64,000 nt of DNA from Chryseobacterium lactis (GTDB taxonomy: Bacteria > Bacteroidota > Bacteroidia > Flavobacteriales > Weeksellaceae): the NCBI RefSeq assembly GCF_003815875.1, contig NZ_CP033924.1:1054001-1118000 (forward strand), read 5' to 3'. The notes below the pieces were generated by a model, which ran no database searches, had not been told where the DNA came from, and saw only the letters and a list, made by a program, of their open reading frames with translations. Position 1 is the first letter of the stretch, and every line of letters begins with the position of its first letter. Of this stretch, positions 8,637-15,316 are shown piece by piece. The translations under genes and the position numbers were made by a program.

Positions 8637-8900
8637 CTAGAGATCATAAATAGCCAAATCTTCTATATCCAAAAAGTTTTTCATTGGGATATCTAATGCC
8701 TTACCAATCCTATAAAGCTGATGGAGGCTAATATTGGTTCTTCCAGATTCTATGCGAGAAATATTGGTAGCATCCATTTTCCCACCCAACTCAACAATCT
8801 TTACAGTTAATTGTAGTTGAGTTAAACCCTCTTGCTCTCTAAGCTCTTTAATTTTCCTACCTACTAACTTTTGAAGTTCTGGCTTATCCATTATTGACAT
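8637..8900 (-). CDS. XRE-family HTH regulator
   Basis: The protein is one compact Cro/cI helix-turn-helix domain: KIKELREQEGLTQLQLTVKI, then ATNISRIESGRTNISLHQLYRIGKALDIP, ending in a short acidic tail. The SRIESG recognition-helix and following-helix pattern is typical. The start is placed at the ATG at 8900; ATG 8891 and TTG 8915 are alternatives. An inverted repeat, TTGACAT-N8-ATGTCAA (8894-8915), covers the start region and is a candidate self-operator. It is transcribed divergently from the secreted-protein genes that start at 9042, which it may also control. Confidence 0.85.
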   Translation of the reverse strand: MSIMDKPELQKLVGRKIKELREQEGLTQLQLTVKIVELGGKMDATNISRIESGRTNISLHQLYRIGKALDIPMKNFLDIEDLAIYDL

Positions 8901-8915
8901 ATTTGGCAATGTCAA
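8894..8915. promoter_or_regulatory. Candidate XRE operator
   Basis: TTGACAT (8894-8900) and ATGTCAA (8909-8915) form a 7-bp inverted repeat with 8-nt spacing at the 5' end of the XRE gene. A further TGACAT occurs at 8953-8958 in the same divergent region. Operator function is inferred from position and symmetry only. Confidence 0.4.
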
Positions 8916-9041
8916 AGGAATAGGTTAAGTTTGCTTGTTGTAATGCCATATATGACATGGTTGGTTTTTTAGCTTTATGGAATCCCGTAACGCAGAGAAA
9001 AGATTTATAGATAATTTGCTAACTAAAATAAACTTAAAACA

Positions 9042-9506
9042 ATGAAAAAGATTTTACTACTATTCATCTTAACATGCTCAACTTACTTATACTCTCAAAC
9101 ATCTCAGTATGTAGAGTTTCCAGATATAAACTCTGATGTATCTCCTAATAAAGCCAGAATTTATGTTATAAGACCAACAGGAAAATTGAGCCATTATTAT
9201 ATAACCTTATCATCTAATGGAGATATGATAGGGAGGCTTGATTATAAAAACTATCTGTGTTGGGATGTAGATGCTGGTAAATACAATTTAGAGGGAGCTT
9301 TTGAGGGCAACAAAATCAGAAAGGATCAGACTGAAAATAAAGATTTCTTTACTGTAAATGCAAAAGAGGGAAAGACTTATTACATAAGACTAAGTCCTGC
9401 TTATGGTCTAACAACAGGAAAAGCTTCTTTTGATGTTATTGAACCTGACAAAGCAAAAGAGTACATTAAAAAGTTCCCACAGCCTAAAGTGAAATATGTA
9501 AACTAA
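9042..9506 (+). CDS. Secreted DUF2846-like protein
   Basis: The N-terminus MKKILLLFILTCSTYLYSQ is a clear Sec signal peptide with cleavage expected near SQ (residues 18-19). The mature part starts its domain with KARIYVIRP, followed by a two-sheet pattern with GxxxGRLDYKNYLCWDVDAGKYNL. I associate this with DUF2846 surface or periplasmic proteins. There is no lipobox cysteine at the cleavage site. It is followed 6 nt later by a second secreted protein with almost the same signal peptide, so the two are one operon, probably divergently controlled with the XRE gene. The function is unknown. Confidence 0.7.
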   Translation: MKKILLLFILTCSTYLYSQTSQYVEFPDINSDVSPNKARIYVIRPTGKLSHYYITLSSNGDMIGRLDYKNYLCWDVDAGKYNLEGAFEGNKIRKDQTENKDFFTVNAKEGKTYYIRLSPAYGLTTGKASFDVIEPDKAKEYIKKFPQPKVKYVN

Positions 9507-9512
9507 GTAAAC

Positions 9513-9926
9513 ATGAGAAAGATTTTACTATTATTCATAATGACAATATCAGCTTGTCTTTATTCACAAGATGGATTTCAGTATGTTACAACTAGTAAAG
9601 ATGGAACAGATTATTACTATCAAATATCAAGTGATGTAGATAGTAATATGGGTTTATACACTGACTTTTGGTTAAAAACAGGAATCTCAATAAAGAAAAT
9701 AAAAACCAAATCAGGAAAGTATTCTACTACTGGAGGAGGGTACTTTTTAACTTTTATGAGAGTTTCATGTTTAGAAAAAACATATCTGTTCAAGAATACA
9801 ATCAAGTATGATAGTGCAGGAAAAGTTATAGGGACACATGATTTTCCTATAGCTGATGAACCCAAACCTGTTGTACCAAACTCAGTTATTGAAACAATAT
9901 ATAAAACCGTATGTAGAAAAGAATAA
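9513..9926 (+). CDS. Secreted Adhesin_E-like protein
   Basis: The signal peptide MRKILLLFIMTISACLYSQ is nearly the same as that of the preceding gene, but the mature domain is unrelated. That domain has FWLKTGIS, a Cys in MRVSCLEKTYLF, a KYDSAGKVIG turn, a PNSVIETIY segment and a C-terminal VC. This is the pattern of the surface-adhesin protein E-type domain: conserved Trp strand, paired Cys, P-x-S-x-x-E-x-x-Y. It lies six bases after the DUF2846 gene and ahead of a terminator at 9951-9977. An adhesin role is not established for such small copies. Confidence 0.6.
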   Translation: MRKILLLFIMTISACLYSQDGFQYVTTSKDGTDYYYQISSDVDSNMGLYTDFWLKTGISIKKIKTKSGKYSTTGGGYFLTFMRVSCLEKTYLFKNTIKYDSAGKVIGTHDFPIADEPKPVVPNSVIETIYKTVCRKE

Positions 9927-9950
9927 GCTTTACAAAACAATTATAGTTAT

Positions 9951-9977
9951 AACCACCTCAAAGCAGGTGGTTTTTTA
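9951..9977 (+). terminator. Terminator of the secreted-protein operon
   Basis: AACCACCT (9951-9958) pairs with AGGTGGTT (9965-9972) across a 6-nt loop, followed by a T tract. Confidence 0.85.
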
Positions 9978-9991
9978 ATCTTAAAACTAAT

Positions 9992-10414
9992 ATGAAACCT
10001 AAAATACCATTTCGCATAGGTTACCAATATGGCAACTGGGAATTAAGCCTAATGAGTATAGCAGACAGTATATCTGATAACTCTTATTGTAGTTACTTGT
10101 GGGTAGGAAGTGAAGTTAAAAAGTTCTTAAACTTTATACCTCACAGAACAGAGCTTATATTCTATTGGGATAGACTGGAAGTTGTAATACTGGAATTTGA
10201 TAAGAAATCTGAACACTATTATAATAGGCTCAATAAAGCCTTATCAGAAAGAGTGGAAAGAGTGAACTTTGAAATTCATCCTGATGGTACTATGATACAC
10301 AAGTTTATGACTAGAAAAGTGAACTATTGGAATATCTATTTTCCTGCTAATAAAGAAATAAGAATGATTTACTTTTCAAATTCATTTCCTTATATCAAAT
10401 CCTTATTAGAGTGA
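9992..10414 (+). CDS. Hypothetical protein of the mobile element
   Basis: The 140-residue protein has no signal peptide or membrane segment. It is rich in aromatic residues (YLWVGSEVKKFLNFIP, LIFYWDRLEVVILEF, VNYWNIYFP), which suggests an alpha/beta domain. No family is recognised. It lies between the terminator at 9951-9977 and the metallophosphoesterase gene, 41 nt upstream of the latter and in the same direction, so the two may share a transcript. Confidence 0.55.
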   Translation: MKPKIPFRIGYQYGNWELSLMSIADSISDNSYCSYLWVGSEVKKFLNFIPHRTELIFYWDRLEVVILEFDKKSEHYYNRLNKALSERVERVNFEIHPDGTMIHKFMTRKVNYWNIYFPANKEIRMIYFSNSFPYIKSLLE

Positions 10415-10455
10415 AACTTTGAAATCATTATTAACATTAATCTAAAAACATTAAA

Positions 10456-11190
10456 ATGGGAAGAATACTTATAACTTCTGATAATCACGGAGCTTTAAAA
10501 GCTGTAAAGCAAGTTTTGGAAAGATGTCAATTCAATCCAGATGAAGATTTATTAATAAACTTAGGAGATGTTGTTGATAGAGGCACTGAAAGTGCTGAAT
10601 TGGTTCAGTTTTACATAGAACTTTCAGAGGAATGTTTATTCAAGCCTTTATTCATTAAAGGGAATCATGATGTATTCTGCCATGAATGGTTAAAAGGGGG
10701 AATCCCAAAAATGGAATGGCTAATGCAGGGAGGTAAATCTACTGTAGAATCCTATATCAATACAGGATATATCAATGAAGAATCTCATTTGAACTTCTTC
10801 AATGAAATGTTTTATTTCTATATTGACACTAAGAACAGAGGATATGTTCACGCAGGTTTCACTTCTCATGATGGTCTAGGGAATGAAAGATTTCCTAAGA
10901 ATTATTATTGGGATAGAAGCCTGTGGTCATTGGCTAATACAGAGCATAATACTTTTAATGTTGAGACTAGAATGGAAATATTTAATGCTCATGAGGAACT
11001 TTTTATAGGTCATACCCCTACACTTATCCTAAATGAGACTGTACCTATTAAAAGATGTAACATTTGGAATCTAGATACAGGAGCTGGTTATGCTGAAGGA
11101 AGGCTTACTATTATGGATGCTAACTCCAAAGAAATATGGCAAAGTGATATTATAGAAGAGTTATATCCTGACACAAATGAAAGTAGTTAA
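10456..11190 (+). CDS. Metallophosphoesterase (PPP/ApaH-like)
   Basis: The calcineurin-like phosphoesterase motifs appear in order: SDNHG (Asp9, His11; the canonical form is GDxHG), GDVVDRG (37-43), GNHD (69-72), a later HAGF segment and GHTP near residue 182. The 244-residue length fits small bacterial PPP-type protein phosphatases and ApaH/PrpE-like enzymes that use two metal ions. The substrate cannot be told from sequence. It is the last gene before the att site. Phage and island copies of such phosphatases are common, so it is best read as cargo. Confidence 0.85.
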   Translation: MGRILITSDNHGALKAVKQVLERCQFNPDEDLLINLGDVVDRGTESAELVQFYIELSEECLFKPLFIKGNHDVFCHEWLKGGIPKMEWLMQGGKSTVESYINTGYINEESHLNFFNEMFYFYIDTKNRGYVHAGFTSHDGLGNERFPKNYYWDRSLWSLANTEHNTFNVETRMEIFNAHEELFIGHTPTLILNETVPIKRCNIWNLDTGAGYAEGRLTIMDANSKEIWQSDIIEELYPDTNESS

Positions 11191-11277
11191 TTTTAAAGTG
11201 AAAAGGCATACTTTTAGGCATACCTACATTAAGAAAAAGATGTAAGATATTACATATCAACCTGTAAGATTGTAAAC

Positions 11278-11298
11278 TTCGAGCCCAGCAGGAGGAGC
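11278..11298 (+). repeat. att site: duplicated 3' end of tRNA-Asn
   Basis: TTCGAGCCCAGCAGGAGGAG plus C is identical to 15020-15040, the T-arm and acceptor 3' strand of the intact tRNA-Asn. The 5' half of a tRNA is absent here. The match continues, with one indel and one substitution, through the terminator hairpin to about 11330 (15042-15074 in the intact copy). This is the right att site of the element to the left. Confidence 0.85.
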
Positions 11299-11330
11299 AA
11301 AAAGACTTACAGAAATGTAAGTCTTTTTTT
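11299..11330 (+). terminator. Terminator next to the att copy
   Basis: AAAAAGACTTAC pairs with GTAAGTCTTTTT around a short loop and ends in a T run. It is the twin of the terminator that follows the intact tRNA-Asn. Confidence 0.75.
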
Positions 11331-11499
11331 GTTTTTATCTTCTTCGGGAGCAACAAATTCATGATAGGAAAGATATCAATATCCTTAAAAAAATCGATAT
11401 TTGTAGTTATTATAGCATACTGATATTCTTTTTTTTGCAAATTTACTGAGCAAAAAGGAATACATCAAAATTTCAGTATTGCACATATTAACTTATCCC

Positions 11500-14400
11500 A
11501 TGAAGAAAAAAATCATTTCGCTATTAGCAGCTTTTGCTATCATTCACATTTCAGCTCAAAAATCTTATTTTTTATCAAGTCCTTCATTGAGTCCGGACGG
11601 GAAAACAACCTATTTTGCCTATGATGGAGATATCTGGAAAGTAGACTCCAATGGTGGCAATGCATCTAGGATCACGGCTTTGGAAGGGGAAGAAATTAAT
11701 CCCCGGGTTTCTCCGGATGGAAAATGGCTGGCGTTCAGCTCCAATCAATACGGTAATTATGATGTTTACACAATTCCTATAGAAGGCGGAAACATTAAGC
11801 AGCTGACTTTCCATACCGGGAAGGACGAAATGGAAAGCTGGGGATGGGATAGCAAAACCATTTATTTTACCTCAAACAGAAATAATAATTTTGGCAGCTT
11901 TAAAACAACTATTGAAGGAAAAACTCCACAAAAAATTTTCAACAATTATTTCAACAATACCAGCGGGCTTGCTGAAACTCCGGCTGGCGAATATCTTTTT
12001 ACAAGCTCCCCCGAAAGTGCCAATCAGGTTCATCGCAAACGTTATAAAGGGGAAAACAATCCAGACATCTTAGGATATAATCCAAAGAATAGTTCTTTCA
12101 AACAATATACCAGCTACGAAGGAAAAGATTTCAACCCAAGCGTGGATAAAAATGGCATTATTTATTTTATCTCCGATGAAAATAATAATGAATATAATCT
12201 TTATAAAATTGAAAATGGTACAAAGACTCCTTTAACTCAATTTGACACTTCTATAAAAAAGCCTTTTGTTTCTGCAAACGGATCTAAAGTAATATTTGAA
12301 AAAAATTATCAGCTTTATATTTATGATGTAGCTGCAAAAAGCACAAAAGTTCTTGATATCAACCTTAACACCAATAAAACTTTAGAAAAAGAACAGAACT
12401 TTAGCATTGAGAATAATATATCCTACTATGACGTGTCACCAGATGGTAAAAAAATGGCGTTTGTAAGCCGCGGTGTTTTGTTTGTTTCTGATATTGAAGG
12501 AAAGTTTGCCCATCAGATTTCCGATGGAAAAGAGCGTGTAATGGAGGCAAAATGGTTAAAAGACAATCGTACATTGCTTTTCAGCCAGACCGACAAGGGA
12601 TATCAGAATTGGTTTACTGTTGCTGCAGACGGAAAAGGCCAGCAAAAACAATTAACCCATGATTTGCGCAACAATCGCAATATTACCTTTAACAGTGACC
12701 TTTCAAAAGCGGTATACCTGAGCGGCCGCGATGAAGTAAGATTAATGGATTTAAAAAGTTTCGCCTCAACAACAATTGTAAAAGATGAAATCTGGGCCTT
12801 TCAAAACCCTAAACCGTCTTTTTCTCCCAATAATGAGTATGTCCTTTTCTCAGCCAAAAGAGATTTTGAACTGGACATTTTCATTTATAATGTCAAAAAA
12901 GGTCAGACTATAAACCTTACCAACACGGGAGTTTCAGAAGAAGATCCTTTTTGGTCTCCGGGTGGTAAGTATATTTATTTTGCAAGCGACAGAACCAATC
13001 CCTCCTACCCTTTAGGAATGCAAAAATCCAATATTTACAGGATGGCTCTTGACTGGTTTGACGAGCCTTATAAATCTGAAAAATTTGATACTCTTTTTAC
13101 TGAAGAAAAGAAAGAAACAAAACCTGCAGAAACGGCGAAAGCCGGTAAAGAAAAAAAAGAAGAAGACAAAGAGAAAGAGAAAAAAGAGGAAAAAGAACCT
13201 GTAGTAAAAGAACTGAAAATCAATCCTGAAAATACGCTGGAAAGGATTGAATTGGTTACCGACCGATACGGAAATCAGGAGGATCCGGTAGTTTTTGCTG
13301 ATGACAAAAAAGAAATTCTTTTATTTAATTCAAATCAGGATAACGGGAAAAATCAGTTATTTAAGAAAGTATATACAGATTTTGAACCCGCAAAATCGGA
13401 AAAAATCTTTGATAAGGCAGCCAATAACATTACTAAAAATGACAAAAATATTTTTGCATTAATAGAAGGCAATATTTATAAAATGACGCTAGCTACCCTG
13501 AAACCTGAGAAAATAGCCATTCAATATACCTTCGATAAAGATTTAGCTTCAGAATTCAACCAGATGTATGATGAAGCCTGGACGGGTGTAGAGGAGAACT
13601 TTTATGATGAAAAATTCCATGGTGTCAACTGGAAAGCAAAAAAGGAACAATACGCTCAATATCTTCCATATGTAAATAACAGAAATGACCTTCGCATCTT
13701 ACTAAATGATCTTTTGGGAGAACTCAATTCTTCACATACGGGATTTTCTTCAACAGGAAAAGAGGAAACCAGATTCCTAAATTATTTTACCAATGAAACC
13801 GGAATCATCTTTAAAAAGGATCAACCTTATACTGTTGAAAGCATTCTTCGAAAATCTCCGGCGTTCCGTTCTGGTGTAGATATTAAACAAGGAGATGTAC
13901 TGACTGCCGTTAACGGAAAGAGTATTGATTCCAATGAAAATCGTGAAACCTATTTCACAAGTCCTAAAAAACAGGATGAACTTACTCTTAGTTTCAGTCG
14001 TAGTGGCAAAAATATAACCACTAAAATACACCCGATCTCAAATACAGAATTAAAAGCATTATTGTACGATGATTGGATTTTTAATAACCGACAGCGCGTT
14101 AATGAACTAAGCAACAACCGTATCGCCTATTCATACATGAAAAACATGTCTACCGATGAATTGGATCGCTTTCTTTTAGATATGGTGGAACAGGAAAACA
14201 AAAAAGATGCAGTTATTCTCGATTTACGGTACAACACAGGAGGAAATGTTCATGACAAGGTATTAAACTTCCTTGCCCAAAAACCTTATTTACAATGGAA
14301 ATACCGTGAAGGGAAAATGACTACACAACCTAACTTTGCTCCTTCCGGAAAACCTATTGTTCTTTTGATTAATGAAGGGTCTTTAAGTGATGCCGAAATG

Positions 14401-14673
14401 ACTGCTGCCGGTTTCAAAGCTCTGAAATTGGGAAAAATTATCGGGCAGGAAACTTATCGCTGGATTATCTTTACTTCAGGAAAAAGCCTTGTAGATGGTT
14501 CTTATTATAGGCTTCCGGCATGGGGAACTTATACTCTGGACGGTCAGAATCTTGAAAAAACAGGTGTAAAACCTGACATTTACGTTAAAAATACGTTTAT
14601 GGACAGACAGCAGGGAAATGATCCTCAACTGGAACGAGCCATTCAGGAAATACTAAAAGAAGTAAAGAAATAA
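11500..14673 (+). CDS. Tricorn-like S41 family protease
   Basis: The ATG at 11500 gives a signal peptide (MKKKIISLLAAFAIIHISAQ); the upstream TTG at 11479 is unlikely. The roughly 1057-residue protein has N-terminal beta-propeller repeats of the TolB/PD40 type (SPDGKxxxF-like blocks, about residues 25-520), then a charged Glu/Lys linker (about 530-570). A second set of strands follows, then a PDZ-like region (FRSGVDIKQGDVLTAVNG, near 790) and a C-terminal S41 peptidase domain with the nucleophile segment NEGSLSDAEMTAAG (about 958-971). This is the tricorn protease layout. It is probably periplasmic and degrades peptides. It is the first chromosomal gene beside the att site. Confidence 0.9.
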   Translation: MKKKIISLLAAFAIIHISAQKSYFLSSPSLSPDGKTTYFAYDGDIWKVDSNGGNASRITALEGEEINPRVSPDGKWLAFSSNQYGNYDVYTIPIEGGNIKQLTFHTGKDEMESWGWDSKTIYFTSNRNNNFGSFKTTIEGKTPQKIFNNYFNNTSGLAETPAGEYLFTSSPESANQVHRKRYKGENNPDILGYNPKNSSFKQYTSYEGKDFNPSVDKNGIIYFISDENNNEYNLYKIENGTKTPLTQFDTSIKKPFVSANGSKVIFEKNYQLYIYDVAAKSTKVLDINLNTNKTLEKEQNFSIENNISYYDVSPDGKKMAFVSRGVLFVSDIEGKFAHQISDGKERVMEAKWLKDNRTLLFSQTDKGYQNWFTVAADGKGQQKQLTHDLRNNRNITFNSDLSKAVYLSGRDEVRLMDLKSFASTTIVKDEIWAFQNPKPSFSPNNEYVLFSAKRDFELDIFIYNVKKGQTINLTNTGVSEEDPFWSPGGKYIYFASDRTNPSYPLGMQKSNIYRMALDWFDEPYKSEKFDTLFTEEKKETKPAETAKAGKEKKEEDKEKEKKEEKEPVVKELKINPENTLERIELVTDRYGNQEDPVVFADDKKEILLFNSNQDNGKNQLFKKVYTDFEPAKSEKIFDKAANNITKNDKNIFALIEGNIYKMTLATLKPEKIAIQYTFDKDLASEFNQMYDEAWTGVEENFYDEKFHGVNWKAKKEQYAQYLPYVNNRNDLRILLNDLLGELNSSHTGFSSTGKEETRFLNYFTNETGIIFKKDQPYTVESILRKSPAFRSGVDIKQGDVLTAVNGKSIDSNENRETYFTSPKKQDELTLSFSRSGKNITTKIHPISNTELKALLYDDWIFNNRQRVNELSNNRIAYSYMKNMSTDELDRFLLDMVEQENKKDAVILDLRYNTGGNVHDKVLNFLAQKPYLQWKYREGKMTTQPNFAPSGKPIVLLINEGSLSDAEMTAAGFKALKLGKIIGQETYRWIIFTSGKSLVDGSYYRLPAWGTYTLDGQNLEKTGVKPDIYVKNTFMDRQQGNDPQLERAIQEILKEVKK

Positions 14674-14697
14674 AATAATATAGACCTTAAGAATTTA

Positions 14698-14739
14698 AGC
14701 CCTCTGAAATAATAATCTAACATTATTTCAGAGGGCTTT
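14698..14739 (+). terminator. Terminator after the S41 protease gene
   Basis: A 16-bp perfect stem: AGCCCTCTGAAATAAT (14698-14713) with ATTATTTCAGAGGGCT (14722-14737), 8-nt loop, then T residues. Confidence 0.9.
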
Positions 14740-14911
14740 GTGCTAACACAGACGGACAGAGTAATAGATATAGAGAGAGCTTTTTGAAAAAGAAAATTCT
14801 TTTTCAGGGTTTTATCTGGGGACATTTGGAATTGAAGTAAAAAAAATAAAAATATTTCTTATTGAAATTCAACATATTTAGTCTAAAACCAGGGATAATT
14901 AAGGATAAAAC

Positions 14912-14942
14912 TTGACTGATATTAATATTCCTATTATATTTG
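14912..14942 (+). promoter_or_regulatory. Promoter of tRNA-Asn
   Basis: TTG (14912-14914), 20 nt, then TATATTTG (14935-14942) fits the Bacteroidota housekeeping promoter TTG-N19-TAnnTTTG. It lies 23 nt before the mature tRNA. Confidence 0.75.
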
Positions 14943-14965
14943 CACCACCTTAAACAAAGGAACAT

Positions 14966-15042
14966 TCCTCCTTAGCTCAGTTGGTTAGAGCATCTGACTG
15001 TTAATCAGAGGGTCGCTGGTTCGAGCCCAGCAGGAGGAGCCA
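14966..15042 (+). tRNA. tRNA-Asn (GTT)
   Basis: A full cloverleaf. The acceptor 5' strand TCCTCCT (14966-14972) pairs with AGGAGGA; the D arm contains AGCTCAGTTGGTTAGAGC; the anticodon loop CTGTTAA (14998-15004) has anticodon GTT; the T arm contains GGTTCGAGCCC; the discriminator is G and CCA is encoded (15040-15042). A TTG-N20-TATATTTG promoter lies upstream and a hairpin terminator downstream. Its 3' end is the sequence copied at 11278-11298. Confidence 0.97.
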
Positions 15043-15074
15043 AAAAGACTTACAGAAATGTAGGTCTTTTTTTT
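15042..15074 (+). terminator. Terminator after tRNA-Asn
   Basis: AAAAAGACTTAC pairs with GTAGGTCTTTTT (one wobble) around AGAAAT, then a T run. It is near-identical to the terminator at 11299-11330. Confidence 0.8.
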
Positions 15075-15316
15075 ATTTAAAAGGTTCAAAAAATGAGACT
15101 ACACTTCATAACTGTATGTGCCTTTTTCTTGTATGATTAATTCACTGATTATTCACTCTTTAAGCCGAAAAAAATCTTATTCATTTTAGCAAAACGTAGT
15201 ATTATTTTCGTTACATTTGCTGCTTTATAAGGAACATTAAAAAATATTTCATTTTTTGTATGTTTTTAAAATAAAACTGCATACTTTTTGTTTGTGCTAA
15301 TTGCTTGAAGAAACGA

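Larger units (their letters stand above)
1..11298. mobile_element. Right part of a tRNA-Asn-integrated mobile element
   Basis: The segment is visibly more AT-rich than what follows and has typical accessory content: SF2 helicase, Sak4-like ATPase, DUF3871, RadC-like protein, XRE repressor and a nuclease cluster. It ends in a 21-bp copy of the tRNA-Asn 3' end (11278-11298) that has no 5' half. Tyrosine recombinases that use tRNA genes leave an intact tRNA at one end and such a fragment at the other. Because the fragment is a plus-strand 3' tail, the intact target tRNA and the other end should lie left of position 1. No integrase, relaxase or capsid gene is visible, so whether this is an ICE, a mobilizable island or a prophage is undecided. 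Confidence 0.75.
11191..11499. other. Element/chromosome junction
   Basis: This is a non-coding stretch. It holds the last element DNA, the att copy (11278-11298), the tRNA-type terminator (11299-11330) and the leader of the S41 protease gene. No ORF is credible here; the reverse-strand frame at 11150-11440 crosses the att repeat. Confidence 0.6.

Noticed and set aside
11150..11440. Minus-strand ORF across the att region
   Set aside because: It crosses the tRNA-derived repeat and terminator and is not credible as a gene.
11278..15042. The 3.7-kb segment between the two tRNA-Asn 3' ends as the mobile element
   Set aside because: Insertion into the intact tRNA at 14966 would put the element and the 3' fragment to its right, not left, and the segment holds a typical chromosomal S41 protease.
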